From assembly GCF_039523735.1 (NCBI RefSeq), contig NZ_BAAAFW010000050.1, forward strand, positions 186,001 to 250,000: a stretch of DNA of 64,000 nt. Direction: 5' to 3'. The first letter of the stretch is position 1; each line of letters begins with the position of its first letter. The position numbers and the translations under genes were made by a program. The notes beneath the pieces are model-generated. The model did no database searches, was not told the DNA's origin, and saw nothing but the letters and a program-made list of their open reading frames with translations. Shown here piece after piece: positions 17,416 through 26,436 of the stretch. The stretch comes from Tatumella punctata (lineage in GTDB: Bacteria > Pseudomonadota > Gammaproteobacteria > Enterobacterales > Enterobacteriaceae).

Positions 17416-17560
17416 TGCAAGCAAACCTTACCTTCCGGCAAGGTCTCACTTACAACGCAGAATGTTTTCTGGTTGCCCGGTGACCGGTTGTATACACAAC
17501 GTAATGACGATCATCCGGCTTATAAGTTACTCCCCTTTGCTGCCGCTATCCTGAAACGGA
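17416..17560 (-). promoter_or_regulatory. yybP-ykoY type manganese riboswitch (alx PRE element)
   Basis: Read on the minus strand, this region has the conserved blocks of the yybP-ykoY aptamer: AAAGGGGAGTAAC early, CATTACG in the middle, and GTGAGACCTTGCC near its 3' side. These form the two metal-binding internal loops of the family. In E. coli the equivalent pH-responsive element controls alx according to Mn2+ and alkaline pH. An intrinsic terminator follows immediately. Boundaries are approximate. Confidence 0.88.
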
Positions 17561-17702
17561 ATGGTAATAAATGCAATACAGGGTATGACATATTTTGAAA
17601 TATGATGGTGCGCGCGCGCTCTGTACAGGAAAGGCGATTAATTGCCAGCAGAGGCTGACAGTTTTATGATGACTGCCTCTCCCCCTGTGTGCAGGATTTG
17701 TA

Positions 17703-19391
17703 GTGAAGGAAGGTAAATTCGTCCTTAGCTGGACAACGTTGCTGATTGCGATACCCGTCGGATGCGCCGGTGCGATGGTGACTCTGGGGTTTCGCCATAC
17801 CATTGAGTGGCTGAACCGCTTACTGTTTGGTACCACTGACGATATCACGCAGGCAATGCATGTCTGGCCATGGTTTCTCTGGCCGGTGATTGTCGGCGCT
17901 GGCGGGGTGGTTGCCGGTTTTTTCCTGCGCTATGCGGTGGCTCTGGAAAAAAAACAAAGAGTCAGTACCGATTACCTGGCGGTTCTCAATGCCAGGCTGG
18001 ACGCGGTACCGACCCGGACTTCATTATTTCGCGCCTTTTCTTCAATAGCCAGTATTGCCAGTGGTGCTTCCATCGGAAAAGAGGGGCCGATGGTACAGCT
18101 ATCAGCGTTATGCGGCAGTATCATAGCCCGTTGCCTGCCGGTGCGTATTTACCTGAAAAATGGGGATGTTGTTGCTATGGCTGCGGCTGCCGGACTGGCC
18201 TCCGTATATCATGCGCCGCTGGCATCGGCTATTTTTGTGGCCGAGGTTGCTTTTGGTATTTCGGCATTACAGCGACTGATTCCGCTGGTGATAGCCTCCG
18301 GTACATCGGTGATGACCATGTGGTTGCTTGGCTATCGCTCTGCGCTCTACCCGCTGGCAGATGTCAGGTTTGATGTCAGTGTAAGCAGTATCCTGATGGT
18401 GATTGTTATCGGCCTGGTGTGCGGGCTGACCGGCGCCGGTTTTATTACTCTTGCGGGTTACAGTAAAAAACAATTTTCCCGTATCCGCAGTCTGCCATTA
18501 CGGCTTGGTGCCGGCGGCGTCGCTGTCGGGCTGCTGGCTATCTGCTCCACGGATATTCTGGGCAATGGCTATGAAGTGATTATCAATATTTTCAGTGGTC
18601 ATTACCTGTTTCCGGGGCTATTAATGTTACTGGTTCTGAAACTGCTGGCCACCTGTTGTTCAGCGGGATCTTCGGCGGTGGGGGGCATGTTTACCCCTTC
18701 CTTGCTGATCGGGGCGTTAGTCGGTGCCATGTTCAGTCTGTTGGCCACACACTGGGGCATCGCCAGTCAGCAGGGCTGGCTGTATGCGGCCATGGGCATG
18801 GCCGCGGTACTTGCCGCCATCAGCCAGGCGCCGCTGATGGCGATGCTGATGGTACTGGAAATGACCCTGAACAGCAGCTTGCTATTCCCGTTGATGATCT
18901 CCACGGTACTGGCGACGATGGTGGCGTACCGGTTACAGTCGGCAGTGACTTATCCGTTAATCTCTACCCATTTTAACCGTGCTGAAGCCCGTTATGATTT
19001 TGATAACACCACCATTGCTGAACTGATTATTCCGGGGGCTGCTTTATTGCCAGATGCTTCGGTCGGTGATGCTCTGGCTATCAGTTCTCTGAAGCGTGAG
19101 CGCTATGTTTACGTGATTAACGAAAGCGGACGTTTTCTGGGCGTTGTTTCGGTACATGAGATTGCCGCCAGCGTATTGTCCCAGAAAATAACGACGGATT
19201 CGCCAGTCCGGGCTGTGATGGATAACGATTTCCCGACAATTTGTCAGGATAAAAGTCTGCGCGAGGGCTGGGAGGCATTCTCACAGGTAACCCTCGAGCG
19301 TCTGCCGGTGCTGAGTGATGACTCTGAGCGTTACTTTCTTGGTGCGCTGACGAAAACCAGCCTGATCCGTAAAGCTGGCGCTTTTATCTGA
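17703..19391 (+). CDS. ClC-family chloride channel/antiporter with C-terminal CBS domains
   Basis: A 562-residue membrane protein of the ClC family. The gating-glutamate motif GKEGP is at residues 125-129 (Glu127), and GGMFTP at 327-332 corresponds to the GxFxP chloride-site motif. The classical first motif GSGIP is replaced (LDAVPTRTS region), as in E. coli ClcB. Ten or more hydrophobic helices extend to about residue 420. A cytoplasmic CBS-domain pair follows (about 430-560; VGDALAISSLKRERYVYVINESGRFLGVVS and DNDFPTICQDKSLREGWEAF), which E. coli ClcA and ClcB lack. The start is a GTG. It probably moves Cl- in exchange for H+ or passively; CBS domains usually bind adenine nucleotides and regulate activity. 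Confidence 0.88.
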   Translation: MKEGKFVLSWTTLLIAIPVGCAGAMVTLGFRHTIEWLNRLLFGTTDDITQAMHVWPWFLWPVIVGAGGVVAGFFLRYAVALEKKQRVSTDYLAVLNARLDAVPTRTSLFRAFSSIASIASGASIGKEGPMVQLSALCGSIIARCLPVRIYLKNGDVVAMAAAAGLASVYHAPLASAIFVAEVAFGISALQRLIPLVIASGTSVMTMWLLGYRSALYPLADVRFDVSVSSILMVIVIGLVCGLTGAGFITLAGYSKKQFSRIRSLPLRLGAGGVAVGLLAICSTDILGNGYEVIINIFSGHYLFPGLLMLLVLKLLATCCSAGSSAVGGMFTPSLLIGALVGAMFSLLATHWGIASQQGWLYAAMGMAAVLAAISQAPLMAMLMVLEMTLNSSLLFPLMISTVLATMVAYRLQSAVTYPLISTHFNRAEARYDFDNTTIAELIIPGAALLPDASVGDALAISSLKRERYVYVINESGRFLGVVSVHEIAASVLSQKITTDSPVRAVMDNDFPTICQDKSLREGWEAFSQVTLERLPVLSDDSERYFLGALTKTSLIRKAGAFI

Positions 19392-19516
19392 TAAAGGTCA
19401 GGCTAGCTGCCGGTATACGGTGGCGATAACACGGTGTTTGCGGTTGGGTTTATCCGGTAAAGCCAGTATACTGCGCCCCTTTTCTGCGTTACCCCCAGAC
19501 CTGTGCCGGAGATATC

Positions 19517-20641
19517 ATGAGCCAATTCGAACTGAGTGATTTTTCACTTACCCTGCATCGTTTTCCGAGAACCGGCGACGATAATGCTTTACAGGCCTGG
19601 GATGCGGCAGATGAATATCTGTTACAGCAGGAATTACCGCCGGGCCCGGTGGCGGTATTCAACGATAACTTCGGTGCGCTGACCTGCGCCCTGTTACAGT
19701 CAGGACGCCGGGTATGGCATATCAGTGATTCTCTGAACAGTCAGCAGGCGACGCAAATCAACCTTGCCGAAAACCAGCTTGATGAGAGTCAGGTCACGTT
19801 TCTCGGCAGCATGACGGCGCTGACAGAAACACCGGCTGCGGTACTGATTAAGGTGCCTAAAACTCTGGCGTTGCTCGAATACCAGCTGGTGTCCTTACGT
19901 CCGGTGTTGACGGCTGAAACAGTGATTATCGGGGGCGCGAAAGTTAAAGATATCCATAACTCAACCCTCGGATTATTCGAACGGATCATCGGCGAGACCA
20001 AAACGTCACTGGCGAAAAAGAAAGCACGTTTAATTTTCAGCCAGCGTACGGTTGATACACTGACCGCACGCGATTTGATTGAGCGCTGGCCGCTGGAGGG
20101 GACCCCTTACACTATCCATAACCATGCCAATGTATTCTCCCGCCAGTCTCTGGATATTGGTGCGCGCTTTTTTATGCGCCACTTACCACGTAATCTGGAA
20201 GGGGATATTATTGACCTTGGTTGCGGTAACGGAGTCATCGGGCTGACAGCACTGACCCATAACCCTGATGCGGCTATCCATTTTGTGGATGAATCAATGA
20301 TGGCGGTAGCTTCTGCCCGGTTAACCATCGAACAGAATCTGCCTGAAGATTTGTCTCGCTGCCATTTCACGGTCAATAATGCTCTGAGCGGATTCTCTGC
20401 TGACAGTTATGCGGCTGTACTCTGTAACCCGCCGTTTCATCAGCAGAATGCGGTGACAGATCACGTGGCATGGCAAATGTTCCGCGACGCTTTCCGTTGT
20501 CTGCAACACGGAGGGGAGTTCCGGGTAGTGGCTAACCGTCACCTCGACCATCAGCGTAAACTGAAAAAGCTGTTCGGCAACTGCCAGCTGGTGGCTTCCA
20601 ACAGTAAATTTGTGGTATTGAGGTCTGTTAAGCTGCGCTAA
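19517..20641 (+). CDS. rlmG: 23S rRNA (guanine-1835-N2)-methyltransferase
   Basis: A 374-residue protein (E. coli RlmG, 378). An N-terminal degenerate methyltransferase-like domain (KVPKTLALLEYQL) precedes the SAM-dependent catalytic domain, with motif I DLGCGNGVIGL at about 233 and the catalytic NPPFHQ at about 305. It methylates G1835 of 23S rRNA. The ATG at 19517 is preceded by CCGGAGATATC. It is related to rsmC, found near the other end of the window. Confidence 0.95.
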   Translation: MSQFELSDFSLTLHRFPRTGDDNALQAWDAADEYLLQQELPPGPVAVFNDNFGALTCALLQSGRRVWHISDSLNSQQATQINLAENQLDESQVTFLGSMTALTETPAAVLIKVPKTLALLEYQLVSLRPVLTAETVIIGGAKVKDIHNSTLGLFERIIGETKTSLAKKKARLIFSQRTVDTLTARDLIERWPLEGTPYTIHNHANVFSRQSLDIGARFFMRHLPRNLEGDIIDLGCGNGVIGLTALTHNPDAAIHFVDESMMAVASARLTIEQNLPEDLSRCHFTVNNALSGFSADSYAAVLCNPPFHQQNAVTDHVAWQMFRDAFRCLQHGGEFRVVANRHLDHQRKLKKLFGNCQLVASNSKFVVLRSVKLR

Positions 20642-20816
20642 GCTGTTATTTCCGCGCCCCTGCATCGCCAGTGGGTATCGCTGCAGAAGTCCACAGGCGG
20701 TGCAGGGCGCTCAGATAATGCCGGACCCAACACGGTCTGTCCTCCGGCCGGATGATGACCGGCCAACCGCTCCCGCGCAATGATGTTTATCCTGTGTTTA
20801 CCCTCCGTCAATCAGA

Positions 20817-21563
20817 CTATTGGCCTTGAGTCTCCGCGGCCTGCGGAGCTGTATTATTGGCTATCCATGAAAAACGCAGCTGGTAGCCTTCGCCGGTGTG
20901 AGTATTTCGCCGGAAACTGGCACCGTCTTCTGCCATACAATAAGTGCAACAGTGCAGATTATCGATTTGTTCCGGCGGGACACCTTCGCAGGCCAGTATC
21001 TGGCTGGCCAGTGCCGGTAAATCCAGCCAGACAGCGGGGTAGCTTTGCGGGGCACAGGGCCGGACGGCCCGCGGGTTATCCCCGGGATAGTCATAACAGG
21101 GGCCGGAAAACCCGCAGCATTGTTCTATCTCTGTTAACACCGGCCGTCCAAGCTGATAGCAACAGGGGCCGATTGCCGGACCGATGGCTATATACAGGCT
21201 GCTGCTACTGGCCCCTTTATCGCACAGCCGCCGGACAGCTTGTTGCAGTATACCGGCCAGCGTGCCTTTCAGACCAGCATGCACTGCCGCTACCTGACGG
21301 GTCTGCGGTGAGGCAATCAGTACCGGTAAGCAGTCTGCGGTATATACGGCTGCCGGCTGCCGGCCACGACTGATCAGACCGTCTGAGACCACTTGCTGTG
21401 GCGGGAAATTATCTTCTGCACAGAGTACGGTGGCGCTATGGCGCTGAATCCCGTAAGCAGCATCTGCCGGGGGGCGGATACCTGCCGGCATAAACTGGTG
21501 GCTGACCCAGCCGAGTGAGTCAAGTAAAGGCGAGCGGGTAACGGCAGCAGCAGAACGGGACAT
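20817..21563 (-). CDS. Laccase-domain (PgeF/YfiH-like) multicopper-type purine/peptidoglycan-editing family protein, short form
   Basis: A 248-residue member of the YfiH/PgeF family. The three metal ligands of the family can be matched: His42 (QRHSATV, equivalent to QVHG), Cys78 (TADCLPVL), and His95 (AAVHAGLKG). IGPAIGPCCYQLG and a C-terminal CTYC...SFRRN stretch also fit. The usual HAGWRG reads HAGLKG, and the N-terminal SxRxGGVS segment is missing. E. coli YfiH edits cytoplasmic peptidoglycan precursors, and homologs act on purine nucleosides and phenolics. This is probably a divergent paralog rather than the orthologue next to rluD. It stands alone, convergent to rlmG. Confidence 0.75.
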   Translation of the reverse strand: MSRSAAAVTRSPLLDSLGWVSHQFMPAGIRPPADAAYGIQRHSATVLCAEDNFPPQQVVSDGLISRGRQPAAVYTADCLPVLIASPQTRQVAAVHAGLKGTLAGILQQAVRRLCDKGASSSSLYIAIGPAIGPCCYQLGRPVLTEIEQCCGFSGPCYDYPGDNPRAVRPCAPQSYPAVWLDLPALASQILACEGVPPEQIDNLHCCTYCMAEDGASFRRNTHTGEGYQLRFSWIANNTAPQAAETQGQ

Positions 21564-21671
21564 TGCTGTTTCCTGTGTCGAAGTGGCTTCCGGAGTTGCA
21601 TTCAGGATGACGATACTGCGATAGTTATCCTGAGGTCAACTACTGATAAATCTGATTTAACCAGAGGATAT

Positions 21672-22472
21672 ATGATGCAAAAACGCTGGCTTATGGCATT
21701 ACCTGCCGTCTTCATTCTTGGTCTGACCGGTTGTGCCGAAAATGCGCAACAGCGGCTCAATGACCAGACAGTGGCAGCCATCAACTGGACTCAGCAGTCC
21801 GGGGAATATCAGGCGCTGACATGGCAGGCATTTAATGTCGCGACTCAGGCGTTTGATAATGCAGTCTCTGAAAGCGGAAAACCCGGCGCGGTGATTGTCG
21901 ATCTGGATGAAACAATGCTGGATAATAGCGCCTACCAGGCCTGGCAGGCAAAGAATGATCAGCCCTTCACAGATGCCAGCTGGTCTGCCTGGACACGGGC
22001 GCGGCAGGCACGGGCAGTACCGGGGGCAGTCGAATTTGCCCGTTATGTTGACAGTCACGGCGGTACGGTGTTCTACGTATCGAACCGGGATCAGAAAGAT
22101 TATCAGGCCACTGTGGATAACCTGACCGCATTAGGTTTCCCCGGGGTCAGTAACAATACCCTTCGTCTGAGTACGACCACCTCTAATAAGCAGGCGCGTT
22201 TTGATGAGATTCGGCAATCAGGGGCCAATGTTGTTTTGTATATTGGTGATAACCTGAATGATTTTGGCGGAGCCAGCTGGCATAAAGATAACGCTCAGCG
22301 CCGTGAATTTGTCAGCAATAATCATGCCCTGTTCGGAACGAAGTTCATTATTCTGCCGAATCCGCAATACGGCGACTGGGAGAGTGGTCTGGCCGACGGC
22401 TACAACCAGTTATCTGCTCAGCAGAAAATACAGGTCAGAGAACAGAATTTACGGGCCTGGAACGGCCAGTAA
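21672..22472 (+). CDS. 5'-nucleotidase / class C acid phosphatase, lipoprotein e(P4) family
   Basis: A 266-residue lipoprotein: signal peptide with lipobox LTGC (Cys21), then a HAD-superfamily phosphatase. The nucleophile motif DLDET is at 77-81, and later motifs are YVSNRDQKDY and IGDNLNDFGG. Haemophilus e(P4) (Hel) is an outer-membrane enzyme that dephosphorylates nucleoside monophosphates, including NMN, so that the nucleoside can be imported. The ATG-ATG start follows AGAGGATAT. It stands alone, divergent from the laccase-domain gene. Confidence 0.9.
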   Translation: MMQKRWLMALPAVFILGLTGCAENAQQRLNDQTVAAINWTQQSGEYQALTWQAFNVATQAFDNAVSESGKPGAVIVDLDETMLDNSAYQAWQAKNDQPFTDASWSAWTRARQARAVPGAVEFARYVDSHGGTVFYVSNRDQKDYQATVDNLTALGFPGVSNNTLRLSTTTSNKQARFDEIRQSGANVVLYIGDNLNDFGGASWHKDNAQRREFVSNNHALFGTKFIILPNPQYGDWESGLADGYNQLSAQQKIQVREQNLRAWNGQ

Positions 22473-22811
22473 TCCGCGCTCACTGACCGGCTATCGCATT
22501 TAATGACATTAATTTTATTAATTGTTGTTTGTTATTTGCCGCTATTTTGTCAGAATACGCGCGGTTATGAATAAGGACCATCTGTACGCGCTGAAATATC
22601 AGCGCGTAATTACCGGAAATAATCACAGGCCGTGATTACCCGCGAAATCAACATTCAGGAATAAATAATTCACTCAGGAAAGTTATTTTTTCTGAGCTAC
22701 CCGCTATATTTCAGCCTTCCGGTATGGTACCTGTCTGACCTGTCCTGATACGGAATGATAACGTTCACTTATGTGACTGACGCCTGAACAAGCAGTGCGG
22801 AGTATTAAGTA
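22473..22811. other. 339-base intergenic region upstream of the diguanylate cyclase gene
   Basis: No gene is evident. It contains the strong inverted repeat at 22585-22608, and a smaller one just after (AATCAC...GTGATT around 22620). It should hold the promoter of the cyclase gene. Confidence 0.5.
22585..22608. repeat. Perfect 10-bp inverted repeat
   Basis: TACGCGCTGA and TCAGCGCGTA flank a four-base AATA loop, 110 bases after the phosphatase stop codon. No T-run follows. It may be an mRNA 3' hairpin or a protein-binding site. Confidence 0.6.
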
Positions 22812-24209
22812 ATGGTGGTCCGGATTTTTAGCGAAAAAACAATTATCCGCAATGGCATTTTGCTGCTGTGCTTAAGTGCGGTACTGGCGGTCATAAACAG
22901 TTATCTGCGCTTGCCGCAGGCACTTTCTCTGTTCTGGGTGACAAATGCGGTAATCACCGGGTTATTTATTCGTAAGCCATTTTTGAATACTCCGTTGAAT
23001 TACCTGTTTTGTTACAGCGGAATGGTGGTTTATGACCTGTATATGTCCGGCCAGGGTGTGCAGGCATTCGCAATTAATCTGGCTAATCTTATTTTTATTA
23101 GTGTGACCAGTATTTTGCTGAGCAGGCTGATGACACCTGAGGCCGGTAAAGAGAATATCCGCAGTGTGATGCTTATTTTTCCCGTCTGTCTGCTGTCGGC
23201 AATACTCTCCGGCAGCTGGTGGGCATTTATTTCTCCGTCCTGTGACAGCACTGCCGGTCTGTTAAACGTCATCGGAGAATGGAGCAGTGAACAGTTCTCG
23301 ACCGGATTATTATTACTGCCGCTATTTTTAAGTATCGGCAGCAAAAGCACCGCCCGGTTACGTCTGACGTCTGTTTTTCCGGTACTTGCTGTTACCGTCC
23401 TGCTGCTCTTTGCGGTGATCTCCGGAGGCCCGGGCAGCCTGCCGTTGCCTCTGCCCGGTTTGATCTGGTGCGCGTTGGTACTGCCGGTAACGGCTACCTG
23501 TCTGATTACCTGCATTATCGGGATGACCGAAATCGTATTAATTTATACGGATCTCATCAGTACCGGTTCCGGATTTTTGCCGTCAGAAATACCCGCATTG
23601 ATTTCCGTCAGGCTGGGAATTGCTGCACTGGCATTAACACCGTATATGGTTGCTGTGGGGATGGAGTCTGTCCGGTCGCTGAATCAGCAGCTATCTGTGC
23701 GGGCGAATTACGATTTCCTGACCCGGTTACTGTCCCGTGCCGGGTTATTTGACAGCCTCAGTCGTGAGCCTTTGTCGGCAGACAGAGCTATGGGACTGAT
23801 TCTGCTGGATATCGATTTTTTTAAATCTATTAATGACACCTATGGCCATGATGAAGGTGACCGTGTATTACAGGAAATAAGCCAGCGGCTGGTGGTATTG
23901 ACCGGTTCCCGGCACAGGGTTTCCCGTTTTGGCGGAGAAGAGTTTGCTATCGTATTATTTGACGCTGATACTGAGCAATTATACGGTTTCGCCGAAAATA
24001 TCCGCCGTACTGTGGCGGATACGCCCTGTATTATTCAGGGAAAAGCCGTGCCGGTATCCGTCAGTATCGGGGTTGCCCGCGACATAGCCGGCGCGGATGA
24101 TCAAAGCTGGATACCGGTAATGAACCGGCTGCTAAGTATTGCTGACCGCAATTTGTATGTTTCAAAACGCAATGGCCGCAACCGGATATCACCCGCCCGG
24201 ACGGTATAG
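22812..24209 (+). CDS. Membrane diguanylate cyclase (MASE1-like sensor, GGDEF)
   Basis: The 465-residue protein has about eight transmembrane helices in residues 10-285, resembling a MASE1-type sensor (FWVTNAVITGLFIRKP). A cytoplasmic GGDEF domain follows at about 298-460. The catalytic signature is GGEEF at 374-378, and the metal-binding aspartates lie in LLDIDFFKSIND (332-342). All point to an active enzyme making cyclic-di-GMP from two GTP. The inhibitory I-site (RxxD upstream of GGEEF) is absent, so feedback inhibition may be weak. It stands alone; the signal is unknown. Confidence 0.92.
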   Translation: MVVRIFSEKTIIRNGILLLCLSAVLAVINSYLRLPQALSLFWVTNAVITGLFIRKPFLNTPLNYLFCYSGMVVYDLYMSGQGVQAFAINLANLIFISVTSILLSRLMTPEAGKENIRSVMLIFPVCLLSAILSGSWWAFISPSCDSTAGLLNVIGEWSSEQFSTGLLLLPLFLSIGSKSTARLRLTSVFPVLAVTVLLLFAVISGGPGSLPLPLPGLIWCALVLPVTATCLITCIIGMTEIVLIYTDLISTGSGFLPSEIPALISVRLGIAALALTPYMVAVGMESVRSLNQQLSVRANYDFLTRLLSRAGLFDSLSREPLSADRAMGLILLDIDFFKSINDTYGHDEGDRVLQEISQRLVVLTGSRHRVSRFGGEEFAIVLFDADTEQLYGFAENIRRTVADTPCIIQGKAVPVSVSIGVARDIAGADDQSWIPVMNRLLSIADRNLYVSKRNGRNRISPARTV

Positions 24210-24233
24210 TGGCGGGCGGGTGCTACACGGCGT

Positions 24234-25334
24234 TTAGTGATCGAAGGCAGCCATCATCTGCTGGTCTTGCTGATGGCGTTCGCAGGCCAGCCCGATCAGT
24301 CGGGTGATCAGTTCACTGTATCCCAGACCACTGGCCTGCCAGAGTTTTGGATACATACTGATATTGGTAAAGCCCGGCAGTGTATTAACTTCGTTAATAA
24401 TGACCTGATTATCCGCGGTCAGGAAGACATCGACCCGCGCCATACCGCAACATTCCAGTGCCCGGAAAGCCTGTAATGCCACCTGGCGGATATGCTGTTC
24501 TGTGCCTGGGTCCAGCTCTGCTGGCACGACCACCTGTGCGCCCTTTTCGTTAATGTATTTGGTCTGATAGGAATAGAACTCATCGCTGAGAACGATTTCG
24601 CCGCAGTGACTGGCTTGCGGATGATCATTACCTAATACAGCACATTCAATCTCACGGCCGGTAATCGCCGTTTCGATAAGCACCTTACGGTCATAGCGGA
24701 AAGCGTCATGCAATGCGGGCAGCAGTTCATCAGCCGTATGTACTTTACTGACGCCGACTGATGAGCCCTGGTTTGCCGGTTTGACAAACAGCGGCAGTCC
24801 GAGTGTCCCGATGGCTTGCGCCGGGCTGAATTTTTCCAGTTCTGAAGAGGCCAGACTGATAAAAGGTGCTACCTGCAGGCCGGCATCGCGTAACAGACGC
24901 TTCGTGACGTCTTTATCCATACTGACGGCAGAACCGAGGACTCCGGAGCCGACGAATGGCAGGTTTGCCATACGCAACAGTCCCTGTAATGAACCGTCTT
25001 CACCGAGCGTGCCGTGGACAATAGGGAAGATAACATCGACCTGCGGCACCGGTGTCGCCTGACGGTGTTCTATCAGTTGCTGTTGCGCCTGACCGGGGAT
25101 CAGAGCTATCTGCTGAGCCGACTTATTCAGCGCAATATGCTGCGGATCATGGGCATTAAGCAGAAAATCAGACTGCTGATTAATCTGCCAGTGTCCCTGC
25201 TTATCTATTCCCAGAAGCACAACTTCAAATTTTGTTTTATCAATTGCATCAATAATATTCTTCGCGGATTGCAGAGATACCTGATGCTCGGCGGATTTGC
25301 CGCCAAAAATAATTCCTACCCGTTGTTTTGTCAT
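24234..25334 (-). CDS. ddlA: D-alanine--D-alanine ligase A
   Basis: A 366-residue ATP-grasp ligase very close to E. coli DdlA (364). The N-terminus RVGIIFGGKSAEHQVSLQSA carries the EHxVS motif, followed by DVIFPIVHGTLGEDG, FVKPANQGSSVGVSKV and the C-terminal NEVNTLPGFTNISMYPKLW. It makes the D-Ala-D-Ala dipeptide for peptidoglycan precursors. I place the start at 25334 by comparison with the family; the frame is open 20 codons further upstream. Confidence 0.96.
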   Translation of the reverse strand: MTKQRVGIIFGGKSAEHQVSLQSAKNIIDAIDKTKFEVVLLGIDKQGHWQINQQSDFLLNAHDPQHIALNKSAQQIALIPGQAQQQLIEHRQATPVPQVDVIFPIVHGTLGEDGSLQGLLRMANLPFVGSGVLGSAVSMDKDVTKRLLRDAGLQVAPFISLASSELEKFSPAQAIGTLGLPLFVKPANQGSSVGVSKVHTADELLPALHDAFRYDRKVLIETAITGREIECAVLGNDHPQASHCGEIVLSDEFYSYQTKYINEKGAQVVVPAELDPGTEQHIRQVALQAFRALECCGMARVDVFLTADNQVIINEVNTLPGFTNISMYPKLWQASGLGYSELITRLIGLACERHQQDQQMMAAFDH

Positions 25335-25452
25335 TCTGGTCTGCCTGATCACCTGGAACAAAGTAACAACATAACATGCAGAGGATAGTGACAACAGCCT
25401 CCGCCACTGCCGGACCGGCAGTTAACGGCCTTTATCCGTTGCGGATGGCTGT

Positions 25453-26127
25453 TTACTGGCCACTCCATTCCCGCAGCAGATTATGGTAGAGGTTAAGCAG
25501 TGACATACTGACATCAGCAGACTGTGGTTGTTGATTCAGGGTCTGGATATTTTCGTCCAGAGAAATCAGCATTGCGCGCTTTTTATCGTCACGGATCATT
25601 GACTGGATCCACATGAATGACGCCAGTCGCTCGCCCTCAGTGACCGGTGTAACGCAATGCAGGCTACTGGAAGGGTAGAGGATCATATCACCGGCGGGCA
25701 GTTTCACGCTGTGCTGCCCATAAGTATCACGGATAATCAGCTCTCCGCCCTGATAGCTGTCCGGTTCAGACAAAAACAGGGTGGCGGAAATATCAGTTCT
25801 CAGCCAGTCGTTACCTTCACGCCTGACAGCACCATCCACATGAAAACCGTAGGTGCCGCCGTCAGTATAACGGTTAAACAGCGGGCTGGAGATATTGACC
25901 GGCAGCGTTGCCGAAAAAAATTGCGGGTGGCTGTTCAGTCTGGTCAGTAAATACTGTTGCAGCTCCTGCCACTCGGCACTGCCCGTATCCACCTGCTGAT
26001 TGGCTTTCACCTGCGAACCCTGAGCCCCGGTCGTTACCCGGCCATCTATCCAGTGACAGGCGGATAATTTTTCCTGCATCAGTGCGACTTCCTGCTTGCT
26101 CAGCAGACCGGTAATTTTTTGCATCAT
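25453..26127 (-). CDS. ybiX: Fe(II)/2-oxoglutarate-dependent PKHD-type hydroxylase YbiX/PiuC
   Basis: A 224-residue protein, like E. coli YbiX (225). The iron-binding triad is visible as HVD in YGFHVDGAVR (about residues 95-97) and a distal His in SSLHCVTPVTEGERLA (about 158), with Arg for 2-oxoglutarate nearby. PiuC-type enzymes accompany TonB siderophore receptors and are iron-repressed; the substrate is unknown. Here no receptor gene is adjacent, but a Fur-like site lies about 105 bases upstream (26233-26247). Confidence 0.92.
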   Translation of the reverse strand: MMQKITGLLSKQEVALMQEKLSACHWIDGRVTTGAQGSQVKANQQVDTGSAEWQELQQYLLTRLNSHPQFFSATLPVNISSPLFNRYTDGGTYGFHVDGAVRREGNDWLRTDISATLFLSEPDSYQGGELIIRDTYGQHSVKLPAGDMILYPSSSLHCVTPVTEGERLASFMWIQSMIRDDKKRAMLISLDENIQTLNQQPQSADVSMSLLNLYHNLLREWSGQ

Positions 26128-26436
26128 AGTGATATATCCCAGAGAGAAGGCCGCAGAATAGCTGCGGTGTGAGCAGGGCAGCAGGCTGATGTCTGAACCA
26201 TCATCAGGCCGCTGGCTAGCCAGTTATTGTAATGACAATTGTTATCATGTTCATTCGTATTATTGTTTTGTTACAAAGTTACTACCAGCCTGAACAACAT
26301 CATGGGCAGGTTCCGGAGAGCTGTCAGTGGACAGAGCGCAGGATAACGGTAAAATCTGAAAGGTGCGGGCCGGATAAATTATTTCCGGCCCGCGGGTCTG
26401 AGTATTACAGGCAGTAATCCATTTTAAAACATGGAG
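26128..26436. other. 309-base intergenic region between betA and the PiuC-like hydroxylase
   Basis: No gene is visible. It contains the Fur-like site at 26233-26247 and should hold the hydroxylase promoter. It also contains the 3' end of the betIBA transcript on the minus strand. Confidence 0.5.
26233..26247 (-). promoter_or_regulatory. Fur-box-like site upstream of the PiuC-like gene
   Basis: The 15-bp sequence TGATAACAATTGTCA (minus strand) is a 7-1-7 inverted repeat close to the Fur consensus TGATAATnATTATCA. It lies about 105 bases upstream of the hydroxylase start, in keeping with iron repression of the piuC family. Confidence 0.65.
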
